A DNA stretch of 64,000 nucleotides from CAVXNB01 sp963763085 (GTDB lineage Bacteria; Actinomycetota; Acidimicrobiia; Acidimicrobiales; Bog-793), in assembly GCA_963763085.1 (NCBI GenBank), contig CAVXNB010000001.1:930001-994000 (forward strand). The letters run 5' to 3'. How positions within the stretch are numbered: position 1 is the stretch's first letter; each line of letters starts with the position of its first letter. A program made the position numbers and the translations under genes. The notes below the pieces were generated by a model. It ran no database searches, was not told where the DNA came from, and worked only from the letters and a program-made list of their open reading frames with translations. Below are positions 1 to 8,480 of this stretch, in pieces.

Positions 1-993
1 CACGCCCCACCCGTCCGAGGAGTACAGCTGCTTGGCAAAGGGGGCAAGCTCGAGCGACTCGGCCACGAGCTGGCCGGACCGCGCCCCGAGGAGGTTGACC
101 GCCAATCCGACGTCGAAGAAGACGTGAGGAAAAATGTGAGCCAGATAGCCGGCTTCGCGGTGATAGGGGTAGCAGTGAAGGAGCATGATCGGAGTCCCGA
201 TCGCCTCGGTGACCCGGATGAAGCGAGTCAGGTGGAGCGGGTTGCAGCGGATCAGGTCGAGGTCTCCGTCGCCCAGCGCGACGTGAACCTGGAGTGGCAG
301 ACCGGAGTCGATGCCGGCCCAGAGCAGGAACGCCAGCAACGTCGGCTCCGCGACGCGAGCCACACCCGTCGTCTCCACCTCCGCCAGCCAGCCGTCGGCG
401 GCGCGGCGGACCTGGTCCTTGTCGGGTCGCTGGGCATCGAAGTCGAGCCCGTAGCGATAGGCGGCCACGCTCTTGGTGCCCACGGCGCCGGCCCCGAGTC
501 GTGCTGCGAGCTCGGCCGTGAACGCGTCGGCGAACTCGCCCGGGCGGACACCCGATCGTGCCAAGTCGTCTGCAACCTGCTCGAGCCGGACGATCTCGTG
601 GCACGTCGTGTCGCTGACGCTGGCCATGTCGGCGACGCCGAGAACCCCGTCGGACGGGAAGCCCGTATCGACGAGGTACCGGCCCACGCCCGACGAGCCG
701 AGCAGCAAGCGGTTCAATGCCTCGGGCCCGAACGATCCACGGCGGTCGAGGTAAGCGTCCGGTGCCTCGTGGACGTCGAGGCCGAGTGCCGGTGCGCACC
801 ATCGGCGCACCGCGAAGCCCTGCTGCGAGTCGAAGTGGGTGCCGCCGGCAACCCTGGCGTGAGACTCGGTGATGACGAGCTCGAACGCTTCACTGTCAGC
901 CCCTAGTGCGTACACACTGTGGCAATGATGGTCGACGAGGCGGAGCGACTCGAGGCCTTCCTCGATCTCGGACTGGAGCGAACCGGTGGACAT
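1..993 (-). CDS. FluG-like amidohydrolase (C-terminus cut by window edge)
   Basis: The reverse strand is open from an ATG at 993 to base 1 (331 codons) with no stop, so the gene runs off the left edge. The N-terminus has the metal-binding pattern LVDHHCHSV about 20 residues in. Later come LPLQVHVALGDGDLDL, IMLLHCYPYHREAGYLA and LAPFAKQLYSSDGWG, which are typical of the amidohydrolase domain at the N-terminus of FluG and nodulin-type glutamine synthetase-like proteins. Members bind metal in a TIM barrel and hydrolyse C-N bonds; some are gamma-glutamyl amide hydrolases. The substrate here is unknown. An in-frame GTG six codons upstream is an alternative start. The gene is divergent from the APH-fold gene. 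The family call is firm and the specific function is not. Confidence 0.8.
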   Translation of the reverse strand, partial: MSTGSLQSEIEEGLESLRLVDHHCHSVYALGADSEAFELVITESHARVAGGTHFDSQQGFAVRRWCAPALGLDVHEAPDAYLDRRGSFGPEALNRLLLGSSGVGRYLVDTGFPSDGVLGVADMASVSDTTCHEIVRLEQVADDLARSGVRPGEFADAFTAELAARLGAGAVGTKSVAAYRYGLDFDAQRPDKDQVRRAADGWLAEVETTGVARVAEPTLLAFLLWAGIDSGLPLQVHVALGDGDLDLIRCNPLHLTRFIRVTEAIGTPIMLLHCYPYHREAGYLAHIFPHVFFDVGLAVNLLGARSGQLVAESLELAPFAKQLYSSDGWGV

Positions 994-1224
994 CAGCCCA
1001 TCTTGCTCCACCTGCGGCTGCCAGATCCCCAAGCGGGCTCATCGGTGTTCGATCAGCCGGCGGTCACCCCCGCCCCGATCCAAGGGGGAACGGCCCGGGC
1101 TGGCAACACTCGCCCGCAGGTCCTGCGCCTGCGTCAGTGTCCGCATACGCCACCACCCTCCAGTTCCGTCCCAAAGATCGGGGCGTCACCAGGGTCTTGA
1201 GCGACAGGGGCCACCTACAGCTAG

Positions 1225-1247
1225 CCAGCCGCCCACCAAGCGGCTGG
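1225..1247. other. 8-bp hairpin in the divergent intergenic region
   Basis: CCAGCCGC and GCGGCTGG form a perfect 8-bp stem around a 7-base loop, about 55 bp before the APH-fold gene. No T-tract follows, so it is not an obvious terminator. It may be an operator or 5' leader structure. The rest of 994-1301 shows no convincing gene; a weak TATACG lies at 1255-1260. Confidence 0.35.
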
Positions 1248-1301
1248 TGCGCACTATACGCGACGGGCGCCCTGGAGGCAATGGGTTACCGTCGACTGTA
1301 A

Positions 1302-2222
1302 GTGGCAACTCACGAACGACATCCCAATCAGCGGGCACTACGCGAGCTCCCGGTCGAGCTGCGTCGCACGACGGTCCCGGCGGATGTAAGGACCTGGATC
1401 GAGCGGGTCGCGCACTCGGCGATCGTCGGGTTACGACGACTCCCTGGGGCTTCGTCCACGGCGGTCCACCGCGTCGCCTTCGACAACGGACAGCGGCTCG
1501 TGCTGCGCCGGTACGTGTGGCCAGGCTTCCTCGAGGACGAGCCGACCGCGCCGCGCCGTGAGGTCGACGCGCTCGAGTTCGCCTGTTCCAAAGGCCTGCC
1601 GGCACCTCGTGTGGTCGCGTCCGACGTCGCCGGGAGCGACATCGGCGACGGCGTACCCGCGATCTTGATGACCCTCCTCCAGGGACTCGCGATCGGGGAC
1701 CCGGACCCCTTCCGTCTGGCGGAGGTCGCCGCCAGCATTCACGACATCGACCCGAGCGGCTTCTGTCACGACTACTTCCCCTGGTACGAGGGTGTCGTAT
1801 CAGAGCCTCCACGAGACACCAAGAGGCCGGGCCTGTGGGAAACGGCCATCGAGCTCCGCACCGCCGCCGCGCCACCATTTCGCCCGACGTTCATCCACCG
1901 CGACTTTCATCCGGGAAACGTCTTGTGGGTACGTGGTCGGGCCTCTGGCGTCGTCGATTGGGCGAATGCCTGCAAAGGCCCGAGGGGATGCGATCTCGCT
2001 CACTGCCGGGAGAACCTGGTGGCGCTCTCCGGGCAGGAGGCGGCCGATGCCTTCCTCGCCGCCTACGAGACGGTGACGGGCGAGGAGTACGACTGGTACT
2101 GGGAGCTGGCCTCGATCCTGGAACACAGCCCGGACCACTTCACGCCGGAACAGGTCGCAGAGTCCGAGCCCTATCTTGCTCAGGCGGTCGAGGCGATCTC
2201 GGGTTCCAGGCCGACGGGCTGA
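1302..2222 (+). CDS. APH-fold phosphotransferase family protein
   Basis: This is a 306-residue protein of the aminoglycoside phosphotransferase / choline kinase-like fold. The Brenner-type catalytic motif FIHRDFHPGNVLW (about residues 197-209) and the metal-binding segment GVVDWANACKGPRGCDL are intact. The N-lobe has the expected RLVLRRY strand. Family members phosphorylate small hydroxylated molecules with ATP in the cytosol, and only some confer drug resistance. No context here points to antibiotic modification, so the substrate is unknown. The start is GTG with GGAGG-like bases at 1273-1277, some distance upstream. The 3' end overlaps the convergent MFS gene by 43 bp. Confidence 0.8.
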   Translation: MATHERHPNQRALRELPVELRRTTVPADVRTWIERVAHSAIVGLRRLPGASSTAVHRVAFDNGQRLVLRRYVWPGFLEDEPTAPRREVDALEFACSKGLPAPRVVASDVAGSDIGDGVPAILMTLLQGLAIGDPDPFRLAEVAASIHDIDPSGFCHDYFPWYEGVVSEPPRDTKRPGLWETAIELRTAAAPPFRPTFIHRDFHPGNVLWVRGRASGVVDWANACKGPRGCDLAHCRENLVALSGQEAADAFLAAYETVTGEEYDWYWELASILEHSPDHFTPEQVAESEPYLAQAVEAISGSRPTG

Positions 2223-3499
2223 CCAACGCCGGGAGCCGGGGAGCTAGCCGTATCCGGAGTAAGCCGCCTGTGCCCACGGTGGAGCATGCCGAGCCTGGCC
2301 ATCGTGCCGAGACCGAGCGCGGCCGCGACGATGCAGGAGAGCCCGCCGACGGCCAGGCCGACCCGAGCGCTCGTGGCGGCCACGATCCAGCCGATGAGCG
2401 GGCCCCCCACCGGCGTCGAGCCGAGGAACGCCACCGCCCACAACGCCATCACCCGCCCCCGCATGGACGGATCCGCCTCGAGTTGAAGCGTCGAGTTCCC
2501 GGTGGCGAGGAACATGACACTCCCCCAGCCCACGGCTGCCAGGGCGGCGAACTCGATCGCCAACAGCGGGGAGCCTGCCGCAAACAGGATCGCGAGCCCG
2601 AACAGGAGGCTGGCGATCGTGAGTGGCCGGAGCCCCGTTCGGCCGCGCGCCGCGGTCACGAGACCGCCGCAGACTGCTCCGATACCCATGGCCGCCGTCA
2701 GGAACCCGTACGTCGCCGCACCGCCGTGGAACGTCTGCTTCGCGACGACCGGCAAGGTGACCTGGAACTCATAGGCGAGCGTCCCCACGATGGCCATCAT
2801 CAGAAGCGGGATGCCGAGCCGGGGGTCGCGTGCGACGTAGCGGAATCCCGCCCGGAGCTGGCCCTTGGCGCGCCGCGTCGGCACGGTCGGTCTGAGTGCG
2901 CCTGCGTCCATCGAGACGAGGGAGTAGACGACGGCGACGAAGCTGACCGCGTTGACCAGGAAGCACACACCCTCGCCGACCGTGGCGATCAGCAGTCCGG
3001 CCACAGCCGGCCCGACGGCCCGGGCGGCATTGACCATCGTCGAGTTGAGACTGACGGCGTTGCGAACCTCGTCGGCACCCACCATCTCGAGAACGAAGGA
3101 CTGGCGAGCCGGATTCTCGAACGTGTTGTTCAGGCCGAGCACCACGGCGAGGACGCAAACGTCCCAGAAGCGCACCACATGGGTGACCGTCAGCACGCCC
3201 AGCACCAGCGCCTGGACTCCCATGAGCGACTGCAGCACGATCATCAGCTTCCGCTTGTCGACGCGGTCGGCGATCACGCCGGCGTACGGCCCGAGGAGGA
3301 GCACGGGCAAGGTCTGCAGGGCGATCACGCCGCCAAGTGCCGTGCTCGAGTGCGTGAGGGTGAACACGAGCCACGACTGCGCGACCGCCTGCATCCACGT
3401 CCCGACGAGGGAGATGGACTGGCCGACGAAGTAGCGCCGGAAGTTCGGGATCGACAGCGCCGAGAACGTGCGCCGGCCAATGGCGAACAACCTGCTCAC
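2180..3499 (-). CDS. MFS transporter, EntS/MFS_3-like exporter
   Basis: This 439-residue membrane protein begins SIPNFRRYFVGQSISLVGTWMQ, a hallmark of the EntS-type major facilitator family. It has about twelve hydrophobic segments, and the inter-helix motif GVIADRVDKRKLM lies after helix 2. Relatives export siderophores, macrolides or other small molecules by proton antiport. The start codon overlaps the stop of the upstream MarR gene by 4 bp (ATGA), so the two form one operon and the regulator probably controls this pump. The substrate is unknown. Confidence 0.85.
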   Translation of the reverse strand: MSRLFAIGRRTFSALSIPNFRRYFVGQSISLVGTWMQAVAQSWLVFTLTHSSTALGGVIALQTLPVLLLGPYAGVIADRVDKRKLMIVLQSLMGVQALVLGVLTVTHVVRFWDVCVLAVVLGLNNTFENPARQSFVLEMVGADEVRNAVSLNSTMVNAARAVGPAVAGLLIATVGEGVCFLVNAVSFVAVVYSLVSMDAGALRPTVPTRRAKGQLRAGFRYVARDPRLGIPLLMMAIVGTLAYEFQVTLPVVAKQTFHGGAATYGFLTAAMGIGAVCGGLVTAARGRTGLRPLTIASLLFGLAILFAAGSPLLAIEFAALAAVGWGSVMFLATGNSTLQLEADPSMRGRVMALWAVAFLGSTPVGGPLIGWIVAATSARVGLAVGGLSCIVAAALGLGTMARLGMLHRGHRRLTPDTASSPAPGVGQPVGLEPEIASTA

Positions 3500-3978
3500 C
3501 GGTTGACCGCCCCGGCCGGCGGTTCCTCGAGCAGCCGCTCGGCCAGTTGCTCCAGCACCGGGAGCGCGGCGGCAAGCGCCCGGCGCTGCTCGCCGTCGAG
3601 CTCCTCGAGTCGCCGGGACAGGACGTCGTTGCGCTCGGATCGGACGCGCTCGAGCAGCCGGTGCCCCTTGGCTGTCGCTTCGACGCGACAGACTCGCCGG
3701 TCGGAGTCGTCGAAGAGACGCCGGATGAGACCCGATTCCTCGAGCTTGGGGATGAGCCGTGACAACATCGTCGGGTTGAGCCCGGTGAACTCAGCGAGGT
3801 CTGACATGCGGATCGGCCCGCGTCGCTCGGCGGCGACGAGGACGTCGATCTCGGTCGTCGTGAGCGCTCCCGCGGCGGCCGTCGGCCGAAGGCGCCTGGA
3901 CAACCGCGCGACGGCGATGCGAAGCCGGGCGGCGCTCGCCTCCACGCCCCCGGTGTGCAGCTCGTCACTGTTGCTCAC
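3496..3978 (-). CDS. MarR-family transcriptional regulator
   Basis: This is a winged-helix regulator of about 160 residues. The recognition-helix region is RMSDLAEFTGLNPTMLSRLIPKLEESG and the wing is DDSDRRVCRVEAT, both typical of MarR. I chose GTG at 3978 because GAGG lies just upstream; a TTG at 4008 is in frame but falls inside the palindromic operator. It is the first gene of a two-gene operon with the MFS exporter (ATGA overlap) and is divergent from the HpcH aldolase. It is probably an autorepressor released by a small ligand that the pump exports. Confidence 0.88.
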   Translation of the reverse strand: MSNSDELHTGGVEASAARLRIAVARLSRRLRPTAAAGALTTTEIDVLVAAERRGPIRMSDLAEFTGLNPTMLSRLIPKLEESGLIRRLFDDSDRRVCRVEATAKGHRLLERVRSERNDVLSRRLEELDGEQRRALAAALPVLEQLAERLLEEPPAGAVNR

Positions 3979-3995
3979 GTCGACCTCATAATATT

Positions 3996-4016
3996 TGCTT
4001 GCCGGCAAGCATTATA
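3996..4016 (-). promoter_or_regulatory. MarR operator overlapping a TATAAT promoter
   Basis: A perfect 16-bp palindrome, TGCTTGCC followed by GGCAAGCA, lies at 3996-4011. A consensus TATAAT reads on the minus strand at 4016-4011 and abuts the palindrome, so transcription of the regulator/exporter operon would start inside the operator. This is the expected geometry for MarR autorepression. No clear -35 is visible. Confidence 0.6.
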
Positions 4017-4121
4017 GCGCCGCAGAGCCGACGACGACTCTCCGGGGGCCAAGCTCCCGCTAAGTTGAGCGAACCAACGCTGCTGCCTTCTTCCGGCCGC
4101 GCGAGGACTCGGAGGTTTTCC

Positions 4122-4907
4122 ATGAACGGCGACGCCAGGAATCGGCTCCGCTCGCGCCTCGCCGACGGTGAGACCACGCTCGGGACGATGCTGTTCGAGT
4201 TCAACACGCCGGGCGTGGCCCGGATCCTCGCCAGTGCGAGTGCCGATTTCGTGTTGATCGACCTTGAGCACACAGGCTGGAGTGTCGAGGCGATCAGGCC
4301 CCTCCTTCTGGCCGGTCGGCCGACTGCCACCGCACCGATCGTGCGGGTGCAGGGATCGAGCCGTCATCTGATCTCCGGAGTTCTCGACGTCGGAGCCGTC
4401 GGGGTCATGGTGCCGATGGTCGACACCGCGTCGGAAGCGGCTCAAGTCGTCGAGGCAGCCCGGTTCGTGCCCCACGGCAGCCGAGGATTTGGCCTCGTGT
4501 ACGCCGACCAGGTGGCGAAGGGTGTCGACCTCGCGATGCAGACGATCGAGTCCGAGACGATAGTCATCCTGCAGATCGAGACTCGATCGGGACTCGACAA
4601 TGTCGAGGACATCGCCGCCACACCCGGCGTGGACGTCCTTTGGGCCGGACTTTTCGACCTCTCGCTCTCGCTCGGTGTGCCCGGCATGGTGGACCATCCT
4701 CGGGTGCAAGAGGCGGAGGATCGGATCGTCGCTGCGTGCGAGCGAGCCGGGATTGCCGGCGGCGTCCTGGCCGGCGATGTCGAGACCGCTCGTTCAGAGA
4801 TGGCCCGCGGCTTCCGGATGATCGGGCTGGGTTCCGACATAAGCCTGCTTCAGGGCGCCCTTTCCAGCGGTTTGGCAGCCCTTCGACTCACGGGATCGGG
4901 CCGCTGA
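4122..4907 (+). CDS. HpcH/HpaI-family aldolase
   Basis: This is a 261-residue class II pyruvate aldolase of the HpcH/HpaI/citrate lyase-beta fold, acting in retro-aldol cleavage of 2-keto-4-hydroxy acids. Visible motifs are LIDLEHTGW (catalytic His), LQIETRSGLDN (metal-binding Glu) and WAGLFDLSLSLG (metal-binding Asp), all in the right order. The start at 4122 follows GGAGG at 4111-4115; the open frame extends upstream but would run into the MarR operator. It is followed by an SDR gene 46 bp downstream on the same strand, so the two may act in one catabolic route that ends in pyruvate. Substrate is unknown. Confidence 0.85.
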   Translation: MNGDARNRLRSRLADGETTLGTMLFEFNTPGVARILASASADFVLIDLEHTGWSVEAIRPLLLAGRPTATAPIVRVQGSSRHLISGVLDVGAVGVMVPMVDTASEAAQVVEAARFVPHGSRGFGLVYADQVAKGVDLAMQTIESETIVILQIETRSGLDNVEDIAATPGVDVLWAGLFDLSLSLGVPGMVDHPRVQEAEDRIVAACERAGIAGGVLAGDVETARSEMARGFRMIGLGSDISLLQGALSSGLAALRLTGSGR

Positions 4908-4953
4908 CCTCACCGGGTCCACGAGGAAGCTGCGCCCAAGGAACAGGAGTCCG

Positions 4954-5727
4954 ATGTCTGAATTTCAAGACCTCGTTGCCGTCGTGACCGGAGCCGCCTC
5001 GGGCATCGGGCTGGCGACTGCTGAGGCGCTCGCCTCGTCCGGGGCGCGCGTGGCGGGATTCGACGCGACTGTGCCCGCCGCGCCTCCCAAGGACCGTTTG
5101 ATGCTGCAGGCAGATGTGACCGACCAGGAATCGATCGACGCGGCGGTGGGACAGGTCATTCAACGCTTCGGCCAACTCGACCTCGTGATCAACAACGCCG
5201 GCATCGGCTCGGTCGGCACGGTGGAGGACAACGGCGACGATGAGTGGCATCGCGTGCTCGACGTCAACGTGCTGGGCATCGTCCGGACGTCCCGTGCGGT
5301 GCTCCCTCACCTGAGGCGGTCCGCTTCGCCTGCGATCGTGAACGTCTCCTCAATCGCCGCGACCGCCGGCCTCGTCGACAGAGCGTGCTACAGCGCCAGC
5401 AAGGGTGCCGTGCTGTCCCTCACGCTGGCGATGGCGGCAGATCTGCTCAGCGACGGCATCCGCGTGAACTGCGTGACCCCCGGCACCGTCGACACCCCTT
5501 GGGTGGGTCGCCTTCTCGCTCGGACGTCGAACCCGGACGATCAGCGGCGGTCTCTGGAGCGGCGCCAGCCCATGGGACGGTTGGGGACGGCTGAGGAGGT
5601 GGCGGCGGCCATTCTGTTTCTCGCTCATCCCCGCGCCGGCTTCATCACCGGTATCGCGCTACCGGTGGACGGCGGGATGTCGGGCCTCCGGGCGGCCGGT
5701 TCCAGACCCCCCGCGGGCGACCGGTAG
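4954..5727 (+). CDS. SDR-family NAD(P)-dependent oxidoreductase
   Basis: This is a 257-residue classical short-chain dehydrogenase. The cofactor motif TGAASGIG, the structural motif NNAG and the active-site YSASK (with an upstream catalytic Ser in VNVSS) are all intact, as is the C-terminal TGIALPVDGG. FDATVP follows the second strand, so the acidic residue suggests NAD preference. An ACAGGAG ribosome site precedes the ATG. It lies just downstream of the HpcH aldolase and ends 4 bp from the convergent cupin gene. The substrate is not deducible; it may oxidise the alcohol handled by the aldolase pathway. Confidence 0.88.
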   Translation: MSEFQDLVAVVTGAASGIGLATAEALASSGARVAGFDATVPAAPPKDRLMLQADVTDQESIDAAVGQVIQRFGQLDLVINNAGIGSVGTVEDNGDDEWHRVLDVNVLGIVRTSRAVLPHLRRSASPAIVNVSSIAATAGLVDRACYSASKGAVLSLTLAMAADLLSDGIRVNCVTPGTVDTPWVGRLLARTSNPDDQRRSLERRQPMGRLGTAEEVAAAILFLAHPRAGFITGIALPVDGGMSGLRAAGSRPPAGDR

Positions 5728-5731
5728 CCGA

Positions 5732-6133
5732 TCAGTCCTCGGTCGGGACGAGATCGAGGAGGGTCTTCCGGGGCGGCGTGAAAACGTCCATTTCGCGGCA
5801 GGTGTTGTTCTTGGTATGAGCGCCGTGCGGCACCCACGGCGGGACAAGCGCGACGTCGCCCGCCCGCATGGTCCTGACCTCGCCGTCGAGGTTGAATTCG
5901 AACTCGCCTTCGAGAATGACGACGATCTGCTCCTCCTCGTGTGCGTGATGCGGCGCCTCTGCGTGAGGACCGAAGGAGACGAAGTTGACCATCGTCCGCT
6001 CACCGAGCACCGGTTGGAACTCGAGGCCGGGCAACATCTCCACCGGGGAGATTTCGCCCAGACTCACGAAGCGACCCTTCTTTTCAGCGGTGCCTGTCGC
6101 TTCGCTCCGGAAGTGATCTTCGTGACCAGCCAT
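5732..6133 (-). CDS. Cupin-domain protein
   Basis: This is a 133-residue single-cupin protein. The metal-binding pattern is visible as PHHAHEEEQIVVILEGEFEF followed by GDVALVPPWVPHGAH. The ATG at 6133 is preceded by AAGGAGG at ideal spacing, which fixes the start; the open frame upstream is not coding. It is the last gene of the minus-strand catabolic operon, after the aminotransferase. Small cupins of this type act as isomerases, dioxygenases or sensors; nothing here separates these options. Confidence 0.82.
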   Translation of the reverse strand: MAGHEDHFRSEATGTAEKKGRFVSLGEISPVEMLPGLEFQPVLGERTMVNFVSFGPHAEAPHHAHEEEQIVVILEGEFEFNLDGEVRTMRAGDVALVPPWVPHGAHTKNNTCREMDVFTPPRKTLLDLVPTED

Positions 6134-6201
6134 CCTGCCTCCTTGTCGTGCGCGATCCGCGACCTGGACGGATCGGCGATGTCCGGGCGACCCGGTCCGC
6201 T

Positions 6202-7578
6202 TCAGACCTGGAGTATCCCTTCTTCCCTCAGACGTTCTATGGAGCACCGAAATGCCTCGATCGTGATCTCGATGTCGCGTTCCTCGTGCACCGCCGAGGT
6301 GAAGCCCTGCGATCGCATGAGGTCGACGCCATTCAGCAGCATGGCCTTGCGCAACGGGTCGCCCGCCCCTCCCCAACCCCGGCTCAACCGCTCGCTCTCA
6401 TCCAGATAGCGCGAGAAGTCCCCGTCAAGACACTTCGGACGGTCTCCGAGGTACGTCTTCCAGATCGAGGACCGCCCATAGGTGCCGGCGGGAAGGCTCA
6501 CTTCGCGGAAGAGCTGATCCAACCCCGCACGAAGCTGGTCCGCTCGCAAGTTGGCGATTCGAATCGGCTCGCCTGAGGCCACGATCTCGAGCGTCGCGAC
6601 ACCTGCCGCGGCGGCAACCGGGTTTGCGTTCCACGTCCCGTGTTGGGCAATCCTGTGACGACGGTCCCAGTCGGCATCGCCTGTCTCCCCGAGGAGCATC
6701 ATCAGCTCCGAGCGGCCGGCGAGCGCGCCGGCAGGCAATCCCCCGCCGACCACCTTGCCGAGCGTCGTGAGGTCCGGCGTGATGCCGAGGTACTCCTGGA
6801 CTCCGCCGACGGCGTACCGAAAGCCGGTGACGACTTCGTCGAAGATGAGCACGACGCCGAGGTCCGCAGTGAGCTCCCGCAGCCCGGCCAGGAAGGACGG
6901 GTCGACGGGGGCCATGTCGGAATACCCCCCGCCGGGCTCGAGGATCACCCCGGCCACCCCTTGTTCTGATTCGAGGACGTTGCGTAGGACATCGAGGTCG
7001 TTGCAGGGAATCACGATCGTGTCCCGCAGCACCGAGGCCGGAACGCCCGGTGCATATGGCGCGTCCCAGGGAAGCGAGATGCCGGTCCCGACGGCGTCGT
7101 GCCACCCGTGATAGTGGTGCTGGAACTTGACGACCTTGTCCTTCCCGGTCGCGGCGCGTGCCGTACGGAGAGCCAGCTGGGTCGCCTCTCCGCCGGAGGT
7201 CGTAAAGCGCACCAGATCGGCCGACGGCACGAGCCGGCAAACAAGCTCCGCCCAGGTGACGCCCAGCCGCGTCTCACCGCCGGCGTGGAAGCCCTTTTCG
7301 AGCTGCTCGCGAACGGCGGCTACCACGACGGGGTGAGCATGCCCCAGAAGGTTCGACCCATGGCCGAGCCAATAGTCCACATACTCGTGACCGTCGACGT
7401 CCCACTTCCGGGCGCCCAGGCACGCTTCGATGAACAACGGGAACGGGCTGAAGGATCGGCTCGAGTGCGAGACGCCCGAGGGGACGTACTTCGCCTGCTC
7501 GTGGTAAAGGCTCTCCGACGTCGGATTCTCGGACCGGTACTGCCCGGCAATGGTCTGCTGCTCAGCTTCCAACTGCAT
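6202..7578 (-). CDS. Class III aminotransferase, GSA aminomutase-like
   Basis: This is a 458-residue PLP-dependent fold-type I enzyme related to glutamate-1-semialdehyde 2,1-aminomutase. Motifs are TTSGGEATQLALRTAR, IFDEVVTGFR (Asp247 to the pyridine nitrogen) and the Schiff-base lysine in TTLGKVVGGGLPAGAL (Lys275). It is unlikely to be the haem-pathway HemL, because it sits in a catabolic operon with a lactonase and hydrolases and not with hem genes. It is more likely an omega-aminotransferase or aminomutase acting on an amine freed by the upstream enzymes. GAGAGG precedes the ATG. Confidence 0.85.
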   Translation of the reverse strand: MQLEAEQQTIAGQYRSENPTSESLYHEQAKYVPSGVSHSSRSFSPFPLFIEACLGARKWDVDGHEYVDYWLGHGSNLLGHAHPVVVAAVREQLEKGFHAGGETRLGVTWAELVCRLVPSADLVRFTTSGGEATQLALRTARAATGKDKVVKFQHHYHGWHDAVGTGISLPWDAPYAPGVPASVLRDTIVIPCNDLDVLRNVLESEQGVAGVILEPGGGYSDMAPVDPSFLAGLRELTADLGVVLIFDEVVTGFRYAVGGVQEYLGITPDLTTLGKVVGGGLPAGALAGRSELMMLLGETGDADWDRRHRIAQHGTWNANPVAAAAGVATLEIVASGEPIRIANLRADQLRAGLDQLFREVSLPAGTYGRSSIWKTYLGDRPKCLDGDFSRYLDESERLSRGWGGAGDPLRKAMLLNGVDLMRSQGFTSAVHEERDIEITIEAFRCSIERLREEGILQV

Positions 7579-7617
7579 GCTCTACCTCTCTTCGTCGCAG
7601 GTTCGCGCTTTCCAGTA

Positions 7618-8475
7618 CTAACCGATGCCAGGCAAGTCCGGGTAGCACAGCGGCATCCCTCTCTCCCCGACCGTGAGCACGCTGATCTCGCCAGCGCCGT
7701 AGTTCGCGAAATAGAGCTCCATCCCCTTATGGCCGAACGCCACATTCGTCGGCCGGTTCAAGACGCCGAACGCGATGCCCTCCACGACGACATCCCGGCG
7801 GCGCGTGGGCTCGACGACATACACGATGTCAGGTTCGTAGCACGCGACGTAAATGTTGCCGCTCTCGGCCAGCGCGACGCCGTCGGGCAGCGTCCCGTCC
7901 GGGAGCGACACGTACACTTCCGGGCGGTCGACGGGATGGCCGTCGGCGATCCTGACGCGCACGATGTTCCTGGCACTCGACTGGACGATGTACAGCCAAC
8001 CCTGCTCGGCGTCGAACGCCATTCCGTTCGGGAACGCCAACCAGTCCGGGACCGCCACCTCCGTGCGACCGTCCGGTCGGACGACGTACACGCGTCCGTT
8101 GAGCTTTCCCCAGTCGCCGGAGTCACTCCAAAAAAGGTTGCCGTGGGTGTCGAAGACCGGGAAATTCGGGAAGAAGGCGGGCAGGTCAGGTGTGCCGGCG
8201 GAGTACACGGACACCTCGCCCTCGGGTGTGATCCGGTTGAGATGGCCGGACAGGTTGCACTCGTACAAGTTGCCCGCCGCGTCGAGGGCGATTCCTCCGC
8301 TCTCGCCGCGGGTGTTGGCAAACTCGCTCACTTCCGAGCCGTCCGGGGAAATCCGGTAGATCTGCCCACCCTCGCCACCTGCGAACAACTTGCCGTCGAG
8401 ACCGATGGCCACGCATTCGGGATGATCGAGACCGCCCGCCACCGTGCTCAGCTCGCTCGTCATGAAGCGTGCCAT
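7618..8475 (-). CDS. SMP-30/gluconolactonase-family protein
   Basis: This 285-residue six-bladed propeller of the SMP-30/LRE family shows repeated blade motifs such as HPECVAIGLDGKLFAGGEGG, GGIALDAAGNLYE, FPNGMAFDAEQGWLYI and PDGVALAESGNIYV. Members are metal-dependent lactonases or esterases that open sugar lactones and similar rings. It begins 5 bp after the stop of the upstream LLM gene and is clearly co-transcribed with it. A lactone or lactam product of that flavoenzyme is a reasonable guess for its substrate, but this is inference. Confidence 0.82.
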   Translation of the reverse strand: MARFMTSELSTVAGGLDHPECVAIGLDGKLFAGGEGGQIYRISPDGSEVSEFANTRGESGGIALDAAGNLYECNLSGHLNRITPEGEVSVYSAGTPDLPAFFPNFPVFDTHGNLFWSDSGDWGKLNGRVYVVRPDGRTEVAVPDWLAFPNGMAFDAEQGWLYIVQSSARNIVRVRIADGHPVDRPEVYVSLPDGTLPDGVALAESGNIYVACYEPDIVYVVEPTRRRDVVVEGIAFGVLNRPTNVAFGHKGMELYFANYGAGEISVLTVGERGMPLCYPDLPGIG

Positions 8476-8480
8476 GTCGC

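Noticed and set aside
124..906. Long plus-strand open frame of 260 codons
   Set aside because: The reverse strand encodes a clear amidohydrolase through the same bases; the plus frame lacks any family pattern.
1302..2222. Antibiotic resistance kinase
   Set aside because: The APH fold is shared by many metabolic kinases and nothing in the context supports drug inactivation.
1835..3991. 718-codon plus-strand open frame
   Set aside because: It is antisense to the MFS and MarR genes. Its His/Arg/Asp-rich translation is the usual shadow of GC-rich coding DNA.
6555..6575. tRNA T-loop-like GATTCGAATC
   Set aside because: It lies inside the aminotransferase coding sequence and no cloverleaf can be drawn around it.
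6202..7578. Assignment of the aminotransferase as the haem-pathway hemL
   Set aside because: It shares the fold and lysine motif, but the operon is catabolic and no other hem gene is present. A generic GSAM-like call is safer.
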